A DNA stretch of 64,000 nucleotides from Andeanibacterium fulvum (GTDB lineage: Bacteria; Pseudomonadota; Alphaproteobacteria; Sphingomonadales; Sphingomonadaceae), in the NCBI RefSeq assembly GCF_037154085.1, contig NZ_JBANRM010000001.1, positions 248,001-312,000 on the forward strand. The letters are read 5' to 3'. A program made the translations under genes and the position numbers. Under the pieces are notes generated by a model that saw only the letters and a list, made by a program, of their open reading frames with translations, made no database searches and was not told the DNA's origin. How positions within the stretch are numbered: position 1 is the stretch's first letter; each line of letters starts with the position of its first letter. Positions 7,339-15,739 of this stretch are shown here, piece by piece.

Positions 7339-10064
7339 TCGGGAGCCGCTGCGGTTTCGACGGCTTCGGTTTCAGCAGCCTCTTCCTCGCCACCAGCTTC
7401 CTGCTCATCTAGGCGCACTGCGCTCACGACCTGCTCGTTTCCGGCAACGTCGAACAGGCGCACACCGGCACTGGCACGGCCGATGACGCGCAGGCTTTCC
7501 AGCCCGATGCGGATCAGCTTGGCCTGGTCGGTCACCAGCATCAGCTGATCGGCCTGAGTGGCGCTGAAGCTGGCGACGACCGGGCCGTTGCGCTTGATGT
7601 TGTCGATATTGGTGATGCCCTGGCCGCCGCGCCCGGTCCGCCGATATTCATAGGCGGAACTGAGCTTACCATAGCCATTGGCGCAGACCGTGAGGATGAA
7701 CTGCTCGCGTTCGGTCAGTTCGGCAAAGCGTTCCGCCGTCATCGACGGCTCGCCTTCCTTCTCCGCTTTCCACGGGGCGTAGCGCAGATATTCCTCGCGC
7801 TCTTCTGCCGAAGTGCCGACGCGGTGGAGGATCGAGAGCGAAACGACCTCGTCCTCACCCTTCAGTGTCATGCCGCGCACGCCGGTGGAGGTGCGGCTCG
7901 TGAACTCACGCACTTCGTCGGCGGCAAAGCGGATCGCCTTGCCCTCGCGAGTGGCAAGCAGGACGTCGTCACCGGAATCGAGCAGGGCGACGCCGATCAG
8001 GCGGTCGTCAGACCCTTCCTCGAAACGCATCGCAAACTTGCCGTTGCTGGGCACGTTGGCGAAGGCATCCATGGAGTTGCGGCGCACATTGCCCTTGGCC
8101 GTCGCGAAGACGACGCTGAGCGAACCCCAACTTGCCTCGTCTTCCGGCAGCGGCAGCACGGTGGCGATGGTTTCGCCATCTTCCAGCGCCGGGAGCATGT
8201 TGATGATCGGTCGCCCGCGCGTGGCAGGCCCGCCTTCGGGCAGCTTCCACACCTTGAGGCGATAGACCTTGCCTGCCGTGGAGAAGAACAGCACCGGATT
8301 GTGAGTGCTGGTGACGAACATCTCGCTCACCGCGTCCTCGTCCTTGGTGGACATGCCGGCGCGGCCCTTGCCGCCGCGATTCTGCGCACGGAAGGTGGAG
8401 AGCGGGGTACGCTTGATGTAGCCATCGAGGGTCACGGTTACGACCATGTCCTCGCGTTCGATCAGGTCCTCATCCTCGATGCCGTCCCAAGCGGGGGCGA
8501 TCTGGCTGAGGCGAGGGGTCGCGTAAAGCTCGCGGATCTCGACCAGTTCCTCGCGCATCACTTCGTAGAGCCGCGCACGGTCGCCGAGGATGGTGAGATA
8601 TTCCTCGATCCTGATCGCCAGTTCCTTCAGCTCGTCGCCGATCTCGTCTCGGCCAAGAGCCGTTAGGCGATGCAGGCGAAGATCGAGAATGGCGCGAACC
8701 TGGGTCTCGGAAAGCTTGTAGGTGCCGCCATGCTGTTCGAGCGTCGGCTCGATGGCCTCCACCAGGCGGATATACTGAGCGATATCCCCGATAGGCCATT
8801 CGCGGGCGAGCAGGCGCTGGCGCGCTTCCGCCGGGTTCGAAGAACCTCGGATGATCGCCACGACCTCGTCCATATTGCTGACCGCAACCACGAGGCCGAG
8901 CAAGATGTGCGCCCGTTCGCGGGCCTTGTTCAATTCGAACTTGGTGCGACGGGTAATCACTTCCTCGCGGAAAGTGATGAACGCCTGAATGATGTCGCGC
9001 AGCGTCATCACTTCCGGGCGACCGTTGCGGATCGCCAGCATATTCGCCGGGAAGCTCGATTGAGCGGGCGTGTGCCGCCAAAGCTGGTTCAGCACCACGT
9101 CCGGCGTGGCATCGCGCTTGAGATCGACCACCACGCGAACGCCGTCACGGTTGGATTCGTCGCGGATGTCGGAAATGCCTTCAACCCGCTTGTCCTTCGC
9201 GGCCTCGGCGATCTTCTCCACCAGACCGGCCTTGCCGACCTGATAGGGAATGGAGGTGAGAACGATGGAGCGCCTGTCGCCCCGGCCTTCCTCGATCTGA
9301 TGGCGGCAGCGCATCAGGATGGAACCGCGCCCGGTGGTGTAGGCCGCGCGCGAACCGGCGGAACCGAGGATCAGCGGCGAGGTCGGGAAATCCGGCCCCG
9401 GAATGATCTCGAACAGTTCCTCGCTGGTCATGCGGGGATTTTCGATGAACGCCAGGCAGCCGTCGATCACTTCGCCCAGATTATGCGGCGGAATGTTGGT
9501 GGCCATGCCGACCGCGATACCGCCTGCGCCATTGACCAGCATGTTGGGGAAACGGGCAGGCAGGACGGTCGGCTCGTTGCGCGACGCGTCATAGTTCGGC
9601 GTGAAGTCGACCGTGTCCTTGTCGAGATCGTCGAGCAGCGCGTTCGCCACGCGGGCAAGGCGCGATTCCGTGTAACGCATCGCGGCCGGCGGATCGGGGT
9701 CCATCGAGCCGAAATTGCCCTGACCGTCGATCAGCGGCACGCGCAGCGACCAGGGCTGCACCATGCGGGCGAGCGCGTCATAGATCGCACTGTCGCCATG
9801 CGGGTGATACTTACCCATCACGTCGCCGACGATGTTGGCCGATTTGCGATAGGGCCGCCCGGCGACATAGCCGCCTTCCTGGGCCGCATAGAGGATGCGG
9901 CGATGAACGGGCTTCAGGCCGTCGCGCACGTCAGGCAACGCGCGGCTCACGATCACGCTCATCGCGTAATCGAGATAGCTCGTCTTCATCTCGTCGACGA
10001 TGTCGACGCGGGGAAATTCCTCGGCCGGCAAGCCCGGCTCAGTGATATCGGTGGTGTCGCTCAA
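7311..10064 (-). CDS. gyrA: DNA gyrase subunit A
   Basis: This is the breakage-reunion subunit of gyrase, which introduces negative supercoils with GyrB. The 917-residue protein has the catalytic Tyr131 in MRYTESRL. The quinolone-determining region GKYHPHGDSAIYDALARM has Ser and Asp at the E. coli 83 and 87 positions, so the common resistance changes are absent. The GyrA box reads QNRGGKG. The C-terminal domain holds an inserted charged segment (about EEREEYLRYAPWKAEKEGEP), and the protein ends in an acidic Glu/Ala tail. The start is TTG at 10064. No ATG lies upstream in frame before the conserved N-terminus. Confidence 0.98.
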   Translation of the reverse strand: MSDTTDITEPGLPAEEFPRVDIVDEMKTSYLDYAMSVIVSRALPDVRDGLKPVHRRILYAAQEGGYVAGRPYRKSANIVGDVMGKYHPHGDSAIYDALARMVQPWSLRVPLIDGQGNFGSMDPDPPAAMRYTESRLARVANALLDDLDKDTVDFTPNYDASRNEPTVLPARFPNMLVNGAGGIAVGMATNIPPHNLGEVIDGCLAFIENPRMTSEELFEIIPGPDFPTSPLILGSAGSRAAYTTGRGSILMRCRHQIEEGRGDRRSIVLTSIPYQVGKAGLVEKIAEAAKDKRVEGISDIRDESNRDGVRVVVDLKRDATPDVVLNQLWRHTPAQSSFPANMLAIRNGRPEVMTLRDIIQAFITFREEVITRRTKFELNKARERAHILLGLVVAVSNMDEVVAIIRGSSNPAEARQRLLAREWPIGDIAQYIRLVEAIEPTLEQHGGTYKLSETQVRAILDLRLHRLTALGRDEIGDELKELAIRIEEYLTILGDRARLYEVMREELVEIRELYATPRLSQIAPAWDGIEDEDLIEREDMVVTVTLDGYIKRTPLSTFRAQNRGGKGRAGMSTKDEDAVSEMFVTSTHNPVLFFSTAGKVYRLKVWKLPEGGPATRGRPIINMLPALEDGETIATVLPLPEDEASWGSLSVVFATAKGNVRRNSMDAFANVPSNGKFAMRFEEGSDDRLIGVALLDSGDDVLLATREGKAIRFAADEVREFTSRTSTGVRGMTLKGEDEVVSLSILHRVGTSAEEREEYLRYAPWKAEKEGEPSMTAERFAELTEREQFILTVCANGYGKLSSAYEYRRTGRGGQGITNIDNIKRNGPVVASFSATQADQLMLVTDQAKLIRIGLESLRVIGRASAGVRLFDVAGNEQVVSAVRLDEQEAGGEEEAAETEAVETAAAPEAGDTPAEE

Positions 10065-10338
10065 CTGCGTTCTTCGCTCGTTGTTATTGTTTTGGGCTAA
10101 TGCCCCAAAGCACTAGGCCATAGCTGCCCGTTTCGCCAGCAAAAGGGGCCTCGATCCGCCTTGCAGGCCTGTTTTATCCACACATCGGAACCTGCGCGTC
10201 CGATCATGCGTTCAAACCCGGTTCACCGCGCCGGTCCTAGCAGCGGATTGCATTATGGTGAGCAACACGGCAGTAGCGCCAAGCGCCAGTGAAGCGGGGA
10301 ATCTTCCCGCTATTCGTTCCCTGTCAGGAGAGAGATTG
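10065..10338. other. Divergent intergenic region, gyrA / secreted repeat protein
   Basis: This 274-base gap must hold the promoters of both flanking genes. I see a short interrupted hairpin (TTTGGGC..GCCCCAAA around 10092-10110) in the gyrA leader and a 6-base hairpin (AGCGGG..CCCGCT) about 40 bases before the gene at 10339. No clear sigma-70 consensus pair is visible. Confidence 0.4.
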
Positions 10339-11778
10339 ATGTTTCGTGTGTCCCATCCCGCGCGCAGCTCCAATCGTGTGAGCATCAGCAAGGGATTCGT
10401 ATCCGGCATCGCATTGGCGATTGCAGCTGTTGGCGGCACCGTGGGCAGCTTCGCTGCTCCGGCCTATGCCCAGTCCGACGCGCCCCAGTATTCCAAGAAG
10501 TTCGCCAAGGCCGCACAGCCAGTTTCCGAGCAGCTGAACGCCGCCCGTAACAACCCGGCCCTCGCGGCAGACATCAATGCGCTGGTCGCGGCAAGCAAGC
10601 AGCTTGGCACCGCGAAGAGCGATGCCGATTTCAATGCTGCCGAAAGTGCCTTCCAGGCGGCAGGCCGCACGCTTCAGTCCAAGACCGCTGCCGAACGGGC
10701 CGCTCTCGAATCGCTCGCCGCACAGGCTGAAAGCGCGGACGACAAATATATGGTCGGTGAATTCCAGACCTTCCTGGGCAGCTTCACCGGCGATGTCGAC
10801 CTGTCGGCCAGGGGCGTGAAGGCGAAGATCGCCAGCGGCGTTTTGAAGCCCGAAAAGATCGCCCCGAGCTGGTTCGAGGTCGGCCAGCTCTATTTCGATC
10901 ACAATCGCTACAACGATGCGCAGGCCGCGTTCGAATCGGCCTATCAGGCAGGCGAGATCAACGGCGCCGTCTATGCGGCCGAGTGCTTCTTCCGCGCCAA
11001 GCGCGTTCCCGAAGGGCTGGATTACCTGCGCCGCACCATCGACGCACGCCTTTCCGGCGGTCAGGACGTGCCGCTGGCATGGGCAGGCAGCGGCCTGAAC
11101 CACTCGCTCGAAATCCGCGACACGGCTCGCGTGGCAAGCTGGGCCGGGCTCTATGCCAAGCTCGGCAAGACGCCGCAGTCCTGGCAGGCCGGTATCGCCC
11201 AGCTGATGCGCAGCCATGAGTTCGATATCCAGGAAAAGCTGGACCTCTATCGCCTGATGGACCGCACCGGCTCGTTGCTGAGCACTGCCGACTATGTCGG
11301 CTATATCGACGCCGCCGATGCTCGCAGCCTGCCGAACGAAGTGCTGCCGGCAATCGAAGACGCGATGGGCCGGGGGCTGCTGGCCACTGACGCTGCTGCA
11401 GGCGTAAGTGCCTCGGTGGTCGAATTCACGAACACCGCTCTGCAAATGGCGAAGAGCCGTGCGGACAGCGAGCGTAAGGGCGTTGCAGCCATTGCCGCCG
11501 AAGCGGAGAAGGATCCCAAGGGTGAAGCTGCGCGCGATGCGGGCGAAGTCTATCAGTCGCTTGGCGACGCTGCTTCGGCGGAAAAGATGTTCCAGCTTGC
11601 CCTCACCAAGGGCGGAGTGGACAGCAATCGCGTGCTGATGCGGCTTGCCATCGCGCAGGCCGATCAGGGCAAGTTTGCCGATGCGCGCGCCAATCTCGCC
11701 AAGGTGGCCGGCAATCGTGCGCCTATCGCCACGCTGTGGCTGGCCTGGATTGACAGCAAGGCCAGCCCGACGGGCTGA
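10339..11778 (+). CDS. Secreted alpha-helical repeat protein of unknown function
   Basis: The protein has 479 residues. An N-terminal signal sequence (hydrophobic GIALAIAAVGGTVGSFAA then PAYAQ) suggests export to the periplasm. The mature part is Ala-rich and helical with TPR-like units, for example WFEVGQLYFDHNRYNDAQAAFESAYQ and the last repeat EVYQSLGDAASAEKMFQLAL. No catalytic motif is recognised. It could be a scaffold for periplasmic complexes, but that is a guess. The ATG at 10339 follows AGGAGAGAG. A strong intrinsic terminator follows, so it is probably a monocistronic unit. Confidence 0.75.
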   Translation: MFRVSHPARSSNRVSISKGFVSGIALAIAAVGGTVGSFAAPAYAQSDAPQYSKKFAKAAQPVSEQLNAARNNPALAADINALVAASKQLGTAKSDADFNAAESAFQAAGRTLQSKTAAERAALESLAAQAESADDKYMVGEFQTFLGSFTGDVDLSARGVKAKIASGVLKPEKIAPSWFEVGQLYFDHNRYNDAQAAFESAYQAGEINGAVYAAECFFRAKRVPEGLDYLRRTIDARLSGGQDVPLAWAGSGLNHSLEIRDTARVASWAGLYAKLGKTPQSWQAGIAQLMRSHEFDIQEKLDLYRLMDRTGSLLSTADYVGYIDAADARSLPNEVLPAIEDAMGRGLLATDAAAGVSASVVEFTNTALQMAKSRADSERKGVAAIAAEAEKDPKGEAARDAGEVYQSLGDAASAEKMFQLALTKGGVDSNRVLMRLAIAQADQGKFADARANLAKVAGNRAPIATLWLAWIDSKASPTG

Positions 11779-11802
11779 TTTGCCACTCCACCAAGTTTCG
11801 GA

Positions 11803-11839
11803 AACGGCGCGGGAAGGATGCTTCCCGCGCCGTTTTCTT
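11803..11839. terminator. Strong intrinsic terminator
   Basis: A perfect 14-base stem (11803-11816 and 11821-11834) with a GATG tetraloop runs into TTTTCTT. It ends the gene at 10339-11778 and, since the next gene converges, may act in both directions. Confidence 0.9.
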
Positions 11840-11847
11840 ATCCGGGT

Positions 11848-12555
11848 TCAGCGCAGGCGCCGGACGTAAAGCTGGCCGTCATCCCGGCGCTTCAGGTCGA
11901 AATTATCGATGGTGCGGAACAGTTCGGAGAGGCGCTTGAAGCCGTAATTGCGCACGTCGAAGCTCGAACGGTTGCCCGCGATCTGGCCGACTTCGTGTAG
12001 CCGCGCGAATCCTTCCTCGTCACGATTGGCCGCCTTCCAGGCATCGCCGAGGAGGTCGATCAACTGGCGGTCCACGGTGCTGCTGACCGGCTTCGCCTCA
12101 TCGGCGGAGGCAGTGAGGATCAGCTGATCCACTTCGATATAGCGGGTGCACGCGGTCTTGAACGCTTCGGGTGCCTTGTCGCTGCCAAAGCCATAGACGA
12201 TCAGCCCATCCTGCCGCAGCCGGGTGACGAGCGGCGTGAAATCGCTGTCCGAACTCATGATGCCGAAACCATCGACCTTGCCGGCATAAAGCAGGTCCAT
12301 CGCATCGATCGTCATCGCCATGTCCGTGGCGTTCTTGCCCTTGGTCAGGTCGAACTGCTGGTGGGGGCTGATGCCGTAGCGATGCGTGATGCGGTTCCAG
12401 TTGGAGAGCGCGGGCTTGGCCCAATTGCCGTAGGCACGGCGGATGTTCACCTGACCAAGCTCGGCCAGCACCGTCAGGACCGGATCGATCCCGTGATGGC
12501 TGGCATTGTCCGCATCGATCAGCAGGGCGATATTCTTGAGCAGGGCTTCAGGCAT
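11848..12555 (-). CDS. NYN-domain protein with OST-HTH/LOTUS domain
   Basis: The protein has 235 residues. The N-terminal part (about residues 8-150) is a NYN/PIN-like nuclease domain of the LabA/DUF88 family. It has ALLIDADNAS, FDLTKGKNATDMAM and MSSDSDFTPLV, which supply the conserved Asp residues of the metal site. The C-terminal 70 residues (ALIDLL-type helix to DGQLYVRRL) match an OST-HTH/LOTUS RNA-binding module. The combination predicts an RNA-processing or RNA-binding enzyme. The target is unknown. It is a lone gene converging on the terminator at 11803. Confidence 0.85.
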   Translation of the reverse strand: MPEALLKNIALLIDADNASHHGIDPVLTVLAELGQVNIRRAYGNWAKPALSNWNRITHRYGISPHQQFDLTKGKNATDMAMTIDAMDLLYAGKVDGFGIMSSDSDFTPLVTRLRQDGLIVYGFGSDKAPEAFKTACTRYIEVDQLILTASADEAKPVSSTVDRQLIDLLGDAWKAANRDEEGFARLHEVGQIAGNRSSFDVRNYGFKRLSELFRTIDNFDLKRRDDGQLYVRRLR

Positions 12556-12591
12556 GACACGTTTGTCGCAGCCTGAAGGGGCCTGCGCAAG

Positions 12592-13245
12592 TTAGATGGC
12601 AGGATGGAACTCGCCGGTTTCCTCGTCCAGCAGATGCAACACGCCATCTGAAATCGCGAAGAAGCCGCCGCGTAGCACCAGTTCGCCCTTGGCTTCCTTG
12701 TGTTTCACGCAAGGGAAGGTGCGCAGATTGGCCAGGCTGACCTTCACGCCGGCCTGCTCCATCGCTCGTTCGGCCGGGCGGCCTTCGGTGCCGTATTGCT
12801 GCACGATGGGCTCGCGCACATGGTCCAGCATGGCGATCCAGTCGGCAATGAAGCCGCCCTGTCCGGGTTCGGTTCCGTGTAGTTCCTGGGTCAGCGCCGC
12901 CTTGCAGCCGCCGCACATACCATGGCCCATCACGAGAATCTCGCGCACCTTGAGCACCTGCACGGCGAACTCGAGCGCGGCAGAAACGCCGTGATGGCCG
13001 GGCGTCGTTTCGAAGGGAGGGACCATCGCGGCCACGTTGCGGACAACGAACACTTCGCCGGGATCGACATCGAACACCTGGGCGGGATCGACCCGGCTGT
13101 CCGAACAGGCGATGATCATTACCTTGGGGCTCTGCCCCTCGCGCAGCGTGGCCCAGCGCTCATGCTGGGGATGCCAACGACCTTCGCGAAAGCGGCGGTA
13201 GCCCTCAATGAGAGCGTCGAGTTCAGGAGAATCAGGCGCAGTCAT
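12592..13245 (-). CDS. Beta-class carbonic anhydrase
   Basis: This zinc enzyme interconverts CO2 and bicarbonate. The 217-residue protein has the beta-class signature ACSDSRVDP (zinc ligand Cys47 with the Asp49-Arg51 dyad) and VMGHGMCGGC with ligands His108 and Cys111. The start is the ATG of MTAPDSPEL. The same frame is open far upstream, but that stretch is the antisense of lipA and is not coding. It is divergent from lipA, with about 57 bases between the starts. Confidence 0.95.
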   Translation of the reverse strand: MTAPDSPELDALIEGYRRFREGRWHPQHERWATLREGQSPKVMIIACSDSRVDPAQVFDVDPGEVFVVRNVAAMVPPFETTPGHHGVSAALEFAVQVLKVREILVMGHGMCGGCKAALTQELHGTEPGQGGFIADWIAMLDHVREPIVQQYGTEGRPAERAMEQAGVKVSLANLRTFPCVKHKEAKGELVLRGGFFAISDGVLHLLDEETGEFHPAI

Positions 13246-13302
13246 GTTTTTGCCATGCCGCCTGCGCTTGCGGGTTGCAACCCTCGCGCCTAGATGGGCC
13301 GC

Positions 13303-14238
13303 ATGAATGACCTCTCCTCCGCGCCGAAGCAGGAACGCCCCCGCAAGCCCGACTGGATCAGGGTGAAGGCCCCTGTCAGCAAGGGCTATCAGGAAACGCG
13401 CGATCTTATGCGCACCCTGGGGCTCAATACGGTGTGCGAGGAAGCGGCCTGCCCCAATATCGGCGAGTGCTGGACCAAGAAGCACGCCACGGTGATGATC
13501 CTGGGCGATGTCTGCACGCGGGCCTGCGCCTTCTGTAACGTCAAGACAGGCATGCCGCGCAAGGTCGACCCGATGGAGCCTGAGAACGTGGCCGTGGCCG
13601 CCGCGAAGATGGGGCTCGAACATATCGTCATTACCTCGGTGGACCGTGACGACCTGCCAGATGGCGGGGCAGGGCAGTTCGTGAAGGTGATCGAGGCGCT
13701 GCGCCGTACGACGCCCAATACGACGATCGAAATCCTCACCCCGGATTTCCGCGGTAAGATGCGCGAAGCCGTCGAGGCGATCTGTGCAGCCGGGCCCGAC
13801 GTGTATAATCACAATCTCGAGACCGTTCCCCGGCTCTATCCCACTATCCGCCCGGGCGCGCGCTACTACGCTTCGCTGCGCCTGCTGGAGGAAGTGAAGC
13901 GCCACGATCCGCTGATCTTCACCAAGAGCGGGATCATGCTGGGGTTGGGCGAACAGCGCCTGGAAGTGCATCAGGTGATGGACGACATGCGCAGCGCCGA
14001 TGTCGATTTCATCACCATGGGCCAATATCTGCAGCCGACCCCCAAGCATGCGAAAGTGGAGGAATTCGTCACTCCGCAGACCTTCGATGCTTATGGAGCA
14101 ATCGCACGGGCCAAGGGCTTCCTGCAGGTGGCGGCAACCCCGCTGACCCGGTCGAGCTATCACGCCGGCGACGATTTCGCCCAGATGCGCGCCGCGCGCG
14201 AAGCAAAGCTTGCCAAGGCGAAGCCGGCAAAGGCCTGA
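13303..14238 (+). CDS. lipA: Lipoyl synthase
   Basis: This radical-SAM enzyme inserts two sulfurs into octanoyl groups on carrier domains, here the lipoyl domains of PdhB, PdhC and other complexes. The protein of about 311 residues shows both cluster motifs: the auxiliary CEEAACPNIGEC and the radical-SAM CTRACAFC. It also has NLETVPRLYPTIRPGARY. I chose the ATG at 13303 (MNDLSS). An in-frame ATG at 13294 would add MGR only. The stop codon overlaps the start of the next gene by one base, indicating co-translation with the Coq10-like protein. Confidence 0.97.
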   Translation: MNDLSSAPKQERPRKPDWIRVKAPVSKGYQETRDLMRTLGLNTVCEEAACPNIGECWTKKHATVMILGDVCTRACAFCNVKTGMPRKVDPMEPENVAVAAAKMGLEHIVITSVDRDDLPDGGAGQFVKVIEALRRTTPNTTIEILTPDFRGKMREAVEAICAAGPDVYNHNLETVPRLYPTIRPGARYYASLRLLEEVKRHDPLIFTKSGIMLGLGEQRLEVHQVMDDMRSADVDFITMGQYLQPTPKHAKVEEFVTPQTFDAYGAIARAKGFLQVAATPLTRSSYHAGDDFAQMRAAREAKLAKAKPAKA

Positions 14239-14699
14239 TGCCCTCTATCCGCGAAACGAAGCGACTGCCCTACAGTGCCGAACAGATGTTCGACCTGGTG
14301 GCGGATGTTGCCCGCTATGGGGAATTCCTGCCCTGGGTAGTGGGGGTAAGGGTCAAGTCCGATAGCGAGACCGAGATGGTGGCCGACCTGCTGGTGGGCT
14401 TCAAGGCGCTGCGGGAGAAGTTCACCTCGCGCGTGATGAAGGATCGGCCGAAGTCCATCGAAGTGATCTATGTCGACGGGCCGATGCGCGATCTCGACAA
14501 TCGCTGGACCTTTGTTCCCACCGAGGATGGCGGCTGCGAAATCCGCTTTGCGGTGGATTTCACGTTCAAGAACCGCATCTTCGAGGCGCTGGCCGGCCAA
14601 TATGTCGACCGCGCCTTTCACAAAATGGTCGCCGCCTTCGAGGCGCGCGCCAGGGACCTTTACGGCAGCAGCAGTTCCAGCGCCACCAGCGCGGCGTGA
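14238..14699 (+). CDS. Coq10/RatA-family START-domain protein
   Basis: This is a 153-residue protein of the polyketide-cyclase/START superfamily. It opens with the RETKRLPYSAEQMFDLVADV start typical of this family and contains YVDGPMRDLDNRW and FAVDFTFKNRIFE. Relatives are mitochondrial Coq10, which binds ubiquinone and supports respiration, and E. coli RatA, described as a ribosome anti-association toxin. In an alphaproteobacterium, behind lipA, a quinone-related role is more likely. That is inference. The last 40 bases, encoding a Ser-rich tail, overlap the 3' end of the convergent pncC gene. Confidence 0.85.
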   Translation: MPSIRETKRLPYSAEQMFDLVADVARYGEFLPWVVGVRVKSDSETEMVADLLVGFKALREKFTSRVMKDRPKSIEVIYVDGPMRDLDNRWTFVPTEDGGCEIRFAVDFTFKNRIFEALAGQYVDRAFHKMVAAFEARARDLYGSSSSSATSAA

Positions 14700-15157
14700 C
14701 GGCGTACCCCGGCGCGGTCCTGCTCTTCGAAAATCCGCTGCTCGGCGTCCTTTTCTTCCGATCCGCGAATGGCGCGGGCGAAGACGACGGTGCCCACGGG
14801 CTTCCTTTCGGAACCGCCGTCCGGCCCGGCAATCCCGCTGATCGCCACTGCGACATCGGCATTGCTGCGCTCCAGCGCGCCCTGCGCCATGGCATAGACA
14901 CAGGCGATGGAGACAGCACCGAAAGCCTCGATGATGTCGCCCTTTACGCCCAGCATCTCCTGCTTGGCTTCGTTCGAATAGGTGACGAAGCCCCGGTCGA
15001 ACACGGCGGACGAGCCGGGAATCTCCGTGAGCGCGGCAGAAACCAGCCCGCCCGTGCAGCTTTCGGCCACGGCGACCTTGCGGCCGGCAATGGCATTCTC
15101 CTCGATCACGCGCGTGGCGAGATCGACGATCATCTTGGGAAGGAGCATCTCGGGCAT
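14660..15157 (-). CDS. pncC: Nicotinamide-nucleotide amidase, CinA C-terminal family
   Basis: This is a 165-residue stand-alone CinA C-terminal domain. It has AESCTGGLVSAALTEIPGSS, VTYSNEAKQEMLGV and AISGIAGPDGGSERKPVGT, the family's three signatures, including the catalytic Ser of SCTGG. Characterised members deamidate NMN and recycle pyridine nucleotides. The start is the ATG of MPEMLL, two bases after the stop of the upstream hypothetical gene, so it is the third gene of the ispDF unit. Its 3' end overlaps the opposite-strand Coq10-like gene by 40 bases. Confidence 0.9.
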   Translation of the reverse strand: MPEMLLPKMIVDLATRVIEENAIAGRKVAVAESCTGGLVSAALTEIPGSSAVFDRGFVTYSNEAKQEMLGVKGDIIEAFGAVSIACVYAMAQGALERSNADVAVAISGIAGPDGGSERKPVGTVVFARAIRGSEEKDAEQRIFEEQDRAGVRRHAALVALELLLP

Positions 15158-15159
15158 GT

Positions 15160-15735
15160 TCAATCCACCTTGCACACGCGCAGATTCTCCATGCCCACCA
15201 GATTCGCCACTGCACCCAGCAGTGCCCCCGCATCGCGCGGTTCGATGGGGGACATGGCGCTCAGCACCAGTTCGATCTGGCCGCATTTTTCCGGGCGGAC
15301 CTGCTCGGCGACCTTCTGCATGATCAGGGCATCGCCCAGCGGACGGGCGACATTGTCGGGCAGGCTCTGAAATATCCCGGCGGGGTCGAACGCCATGGCC
15401 TGCAACTGGCGCTTGCCCGGTTTCGCCTTGCCATTCGCCATGGTGAACAGGGCGAGGGCGGCTCGCTTGGCCTTGGGCCAGCTCTCGTCCTGCAACGCCG
15501 CATAACGCGCTGAGAGATTGCGGCTGCCCTTGGCCATGAAGCCATCCGGACTGAGCCGCCCCTCGCAGCTATTGCCGACCGCCTCGATAGTGGGCGGCAC
15601 GACATAGACGAACAGCGCGGCGGCCTCTGCGCCTGTCACGCAGGGAACAGGATCGGCAGCCTGCGCAATCGAAGCCTGCGCGAGCGCACAAAAGGAAAGC
15701 GCGGTGAAAGCAGCGCGAAATCTAGTCATGGACAT
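15160..15735 (-). CDS. Secreted protein of unknown function
   Basis: The protein has 191 residues with a clear signal peptide (MSMTRFRAAFTALSFCALAQ then ASIAQAA). The mature protein contains three spaced cysteines (PCVTG, NSCEG and KCGQIE) and a last one in RVCKVD, compatible with two periplasmic disulfides. No known domain is recognised. It lies between ispDF (five bases upstream) and pncC (two bases downstream), so it is cotranscribed with them, but the context gives no functional hint. Confidence 0.75.
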   Translation of the reverse strand: MSMTRFRAAFTALSFCALAQASIAQAADPVPCVTGAEAAALFVYVVPPTIEAVGNSCEGRLSPDGFMAKGSRNLSARYAALQDESWPKAKRAALALFTMANGKAKPGKRQLQAMAFDPAGIFQSLPDNVARPLGDALIMQKVAEQVRPEKCGQIELVLSAMSPIEPRDAGALLGAVANLVGMENLRVCKVD

Positions 15736-15739
15736 GCTC

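Noticed and set aside
7813..8666. Plus-strand frames inside gyrA
   Set aside because: Shadows of the conserved GyrA C-terminal domain.
12592..14163. Extension of the carbonic anhydrase frame upstream to 14163
   Set aside because: The added part is antisense to lipA; the enzyme starts at 13245.
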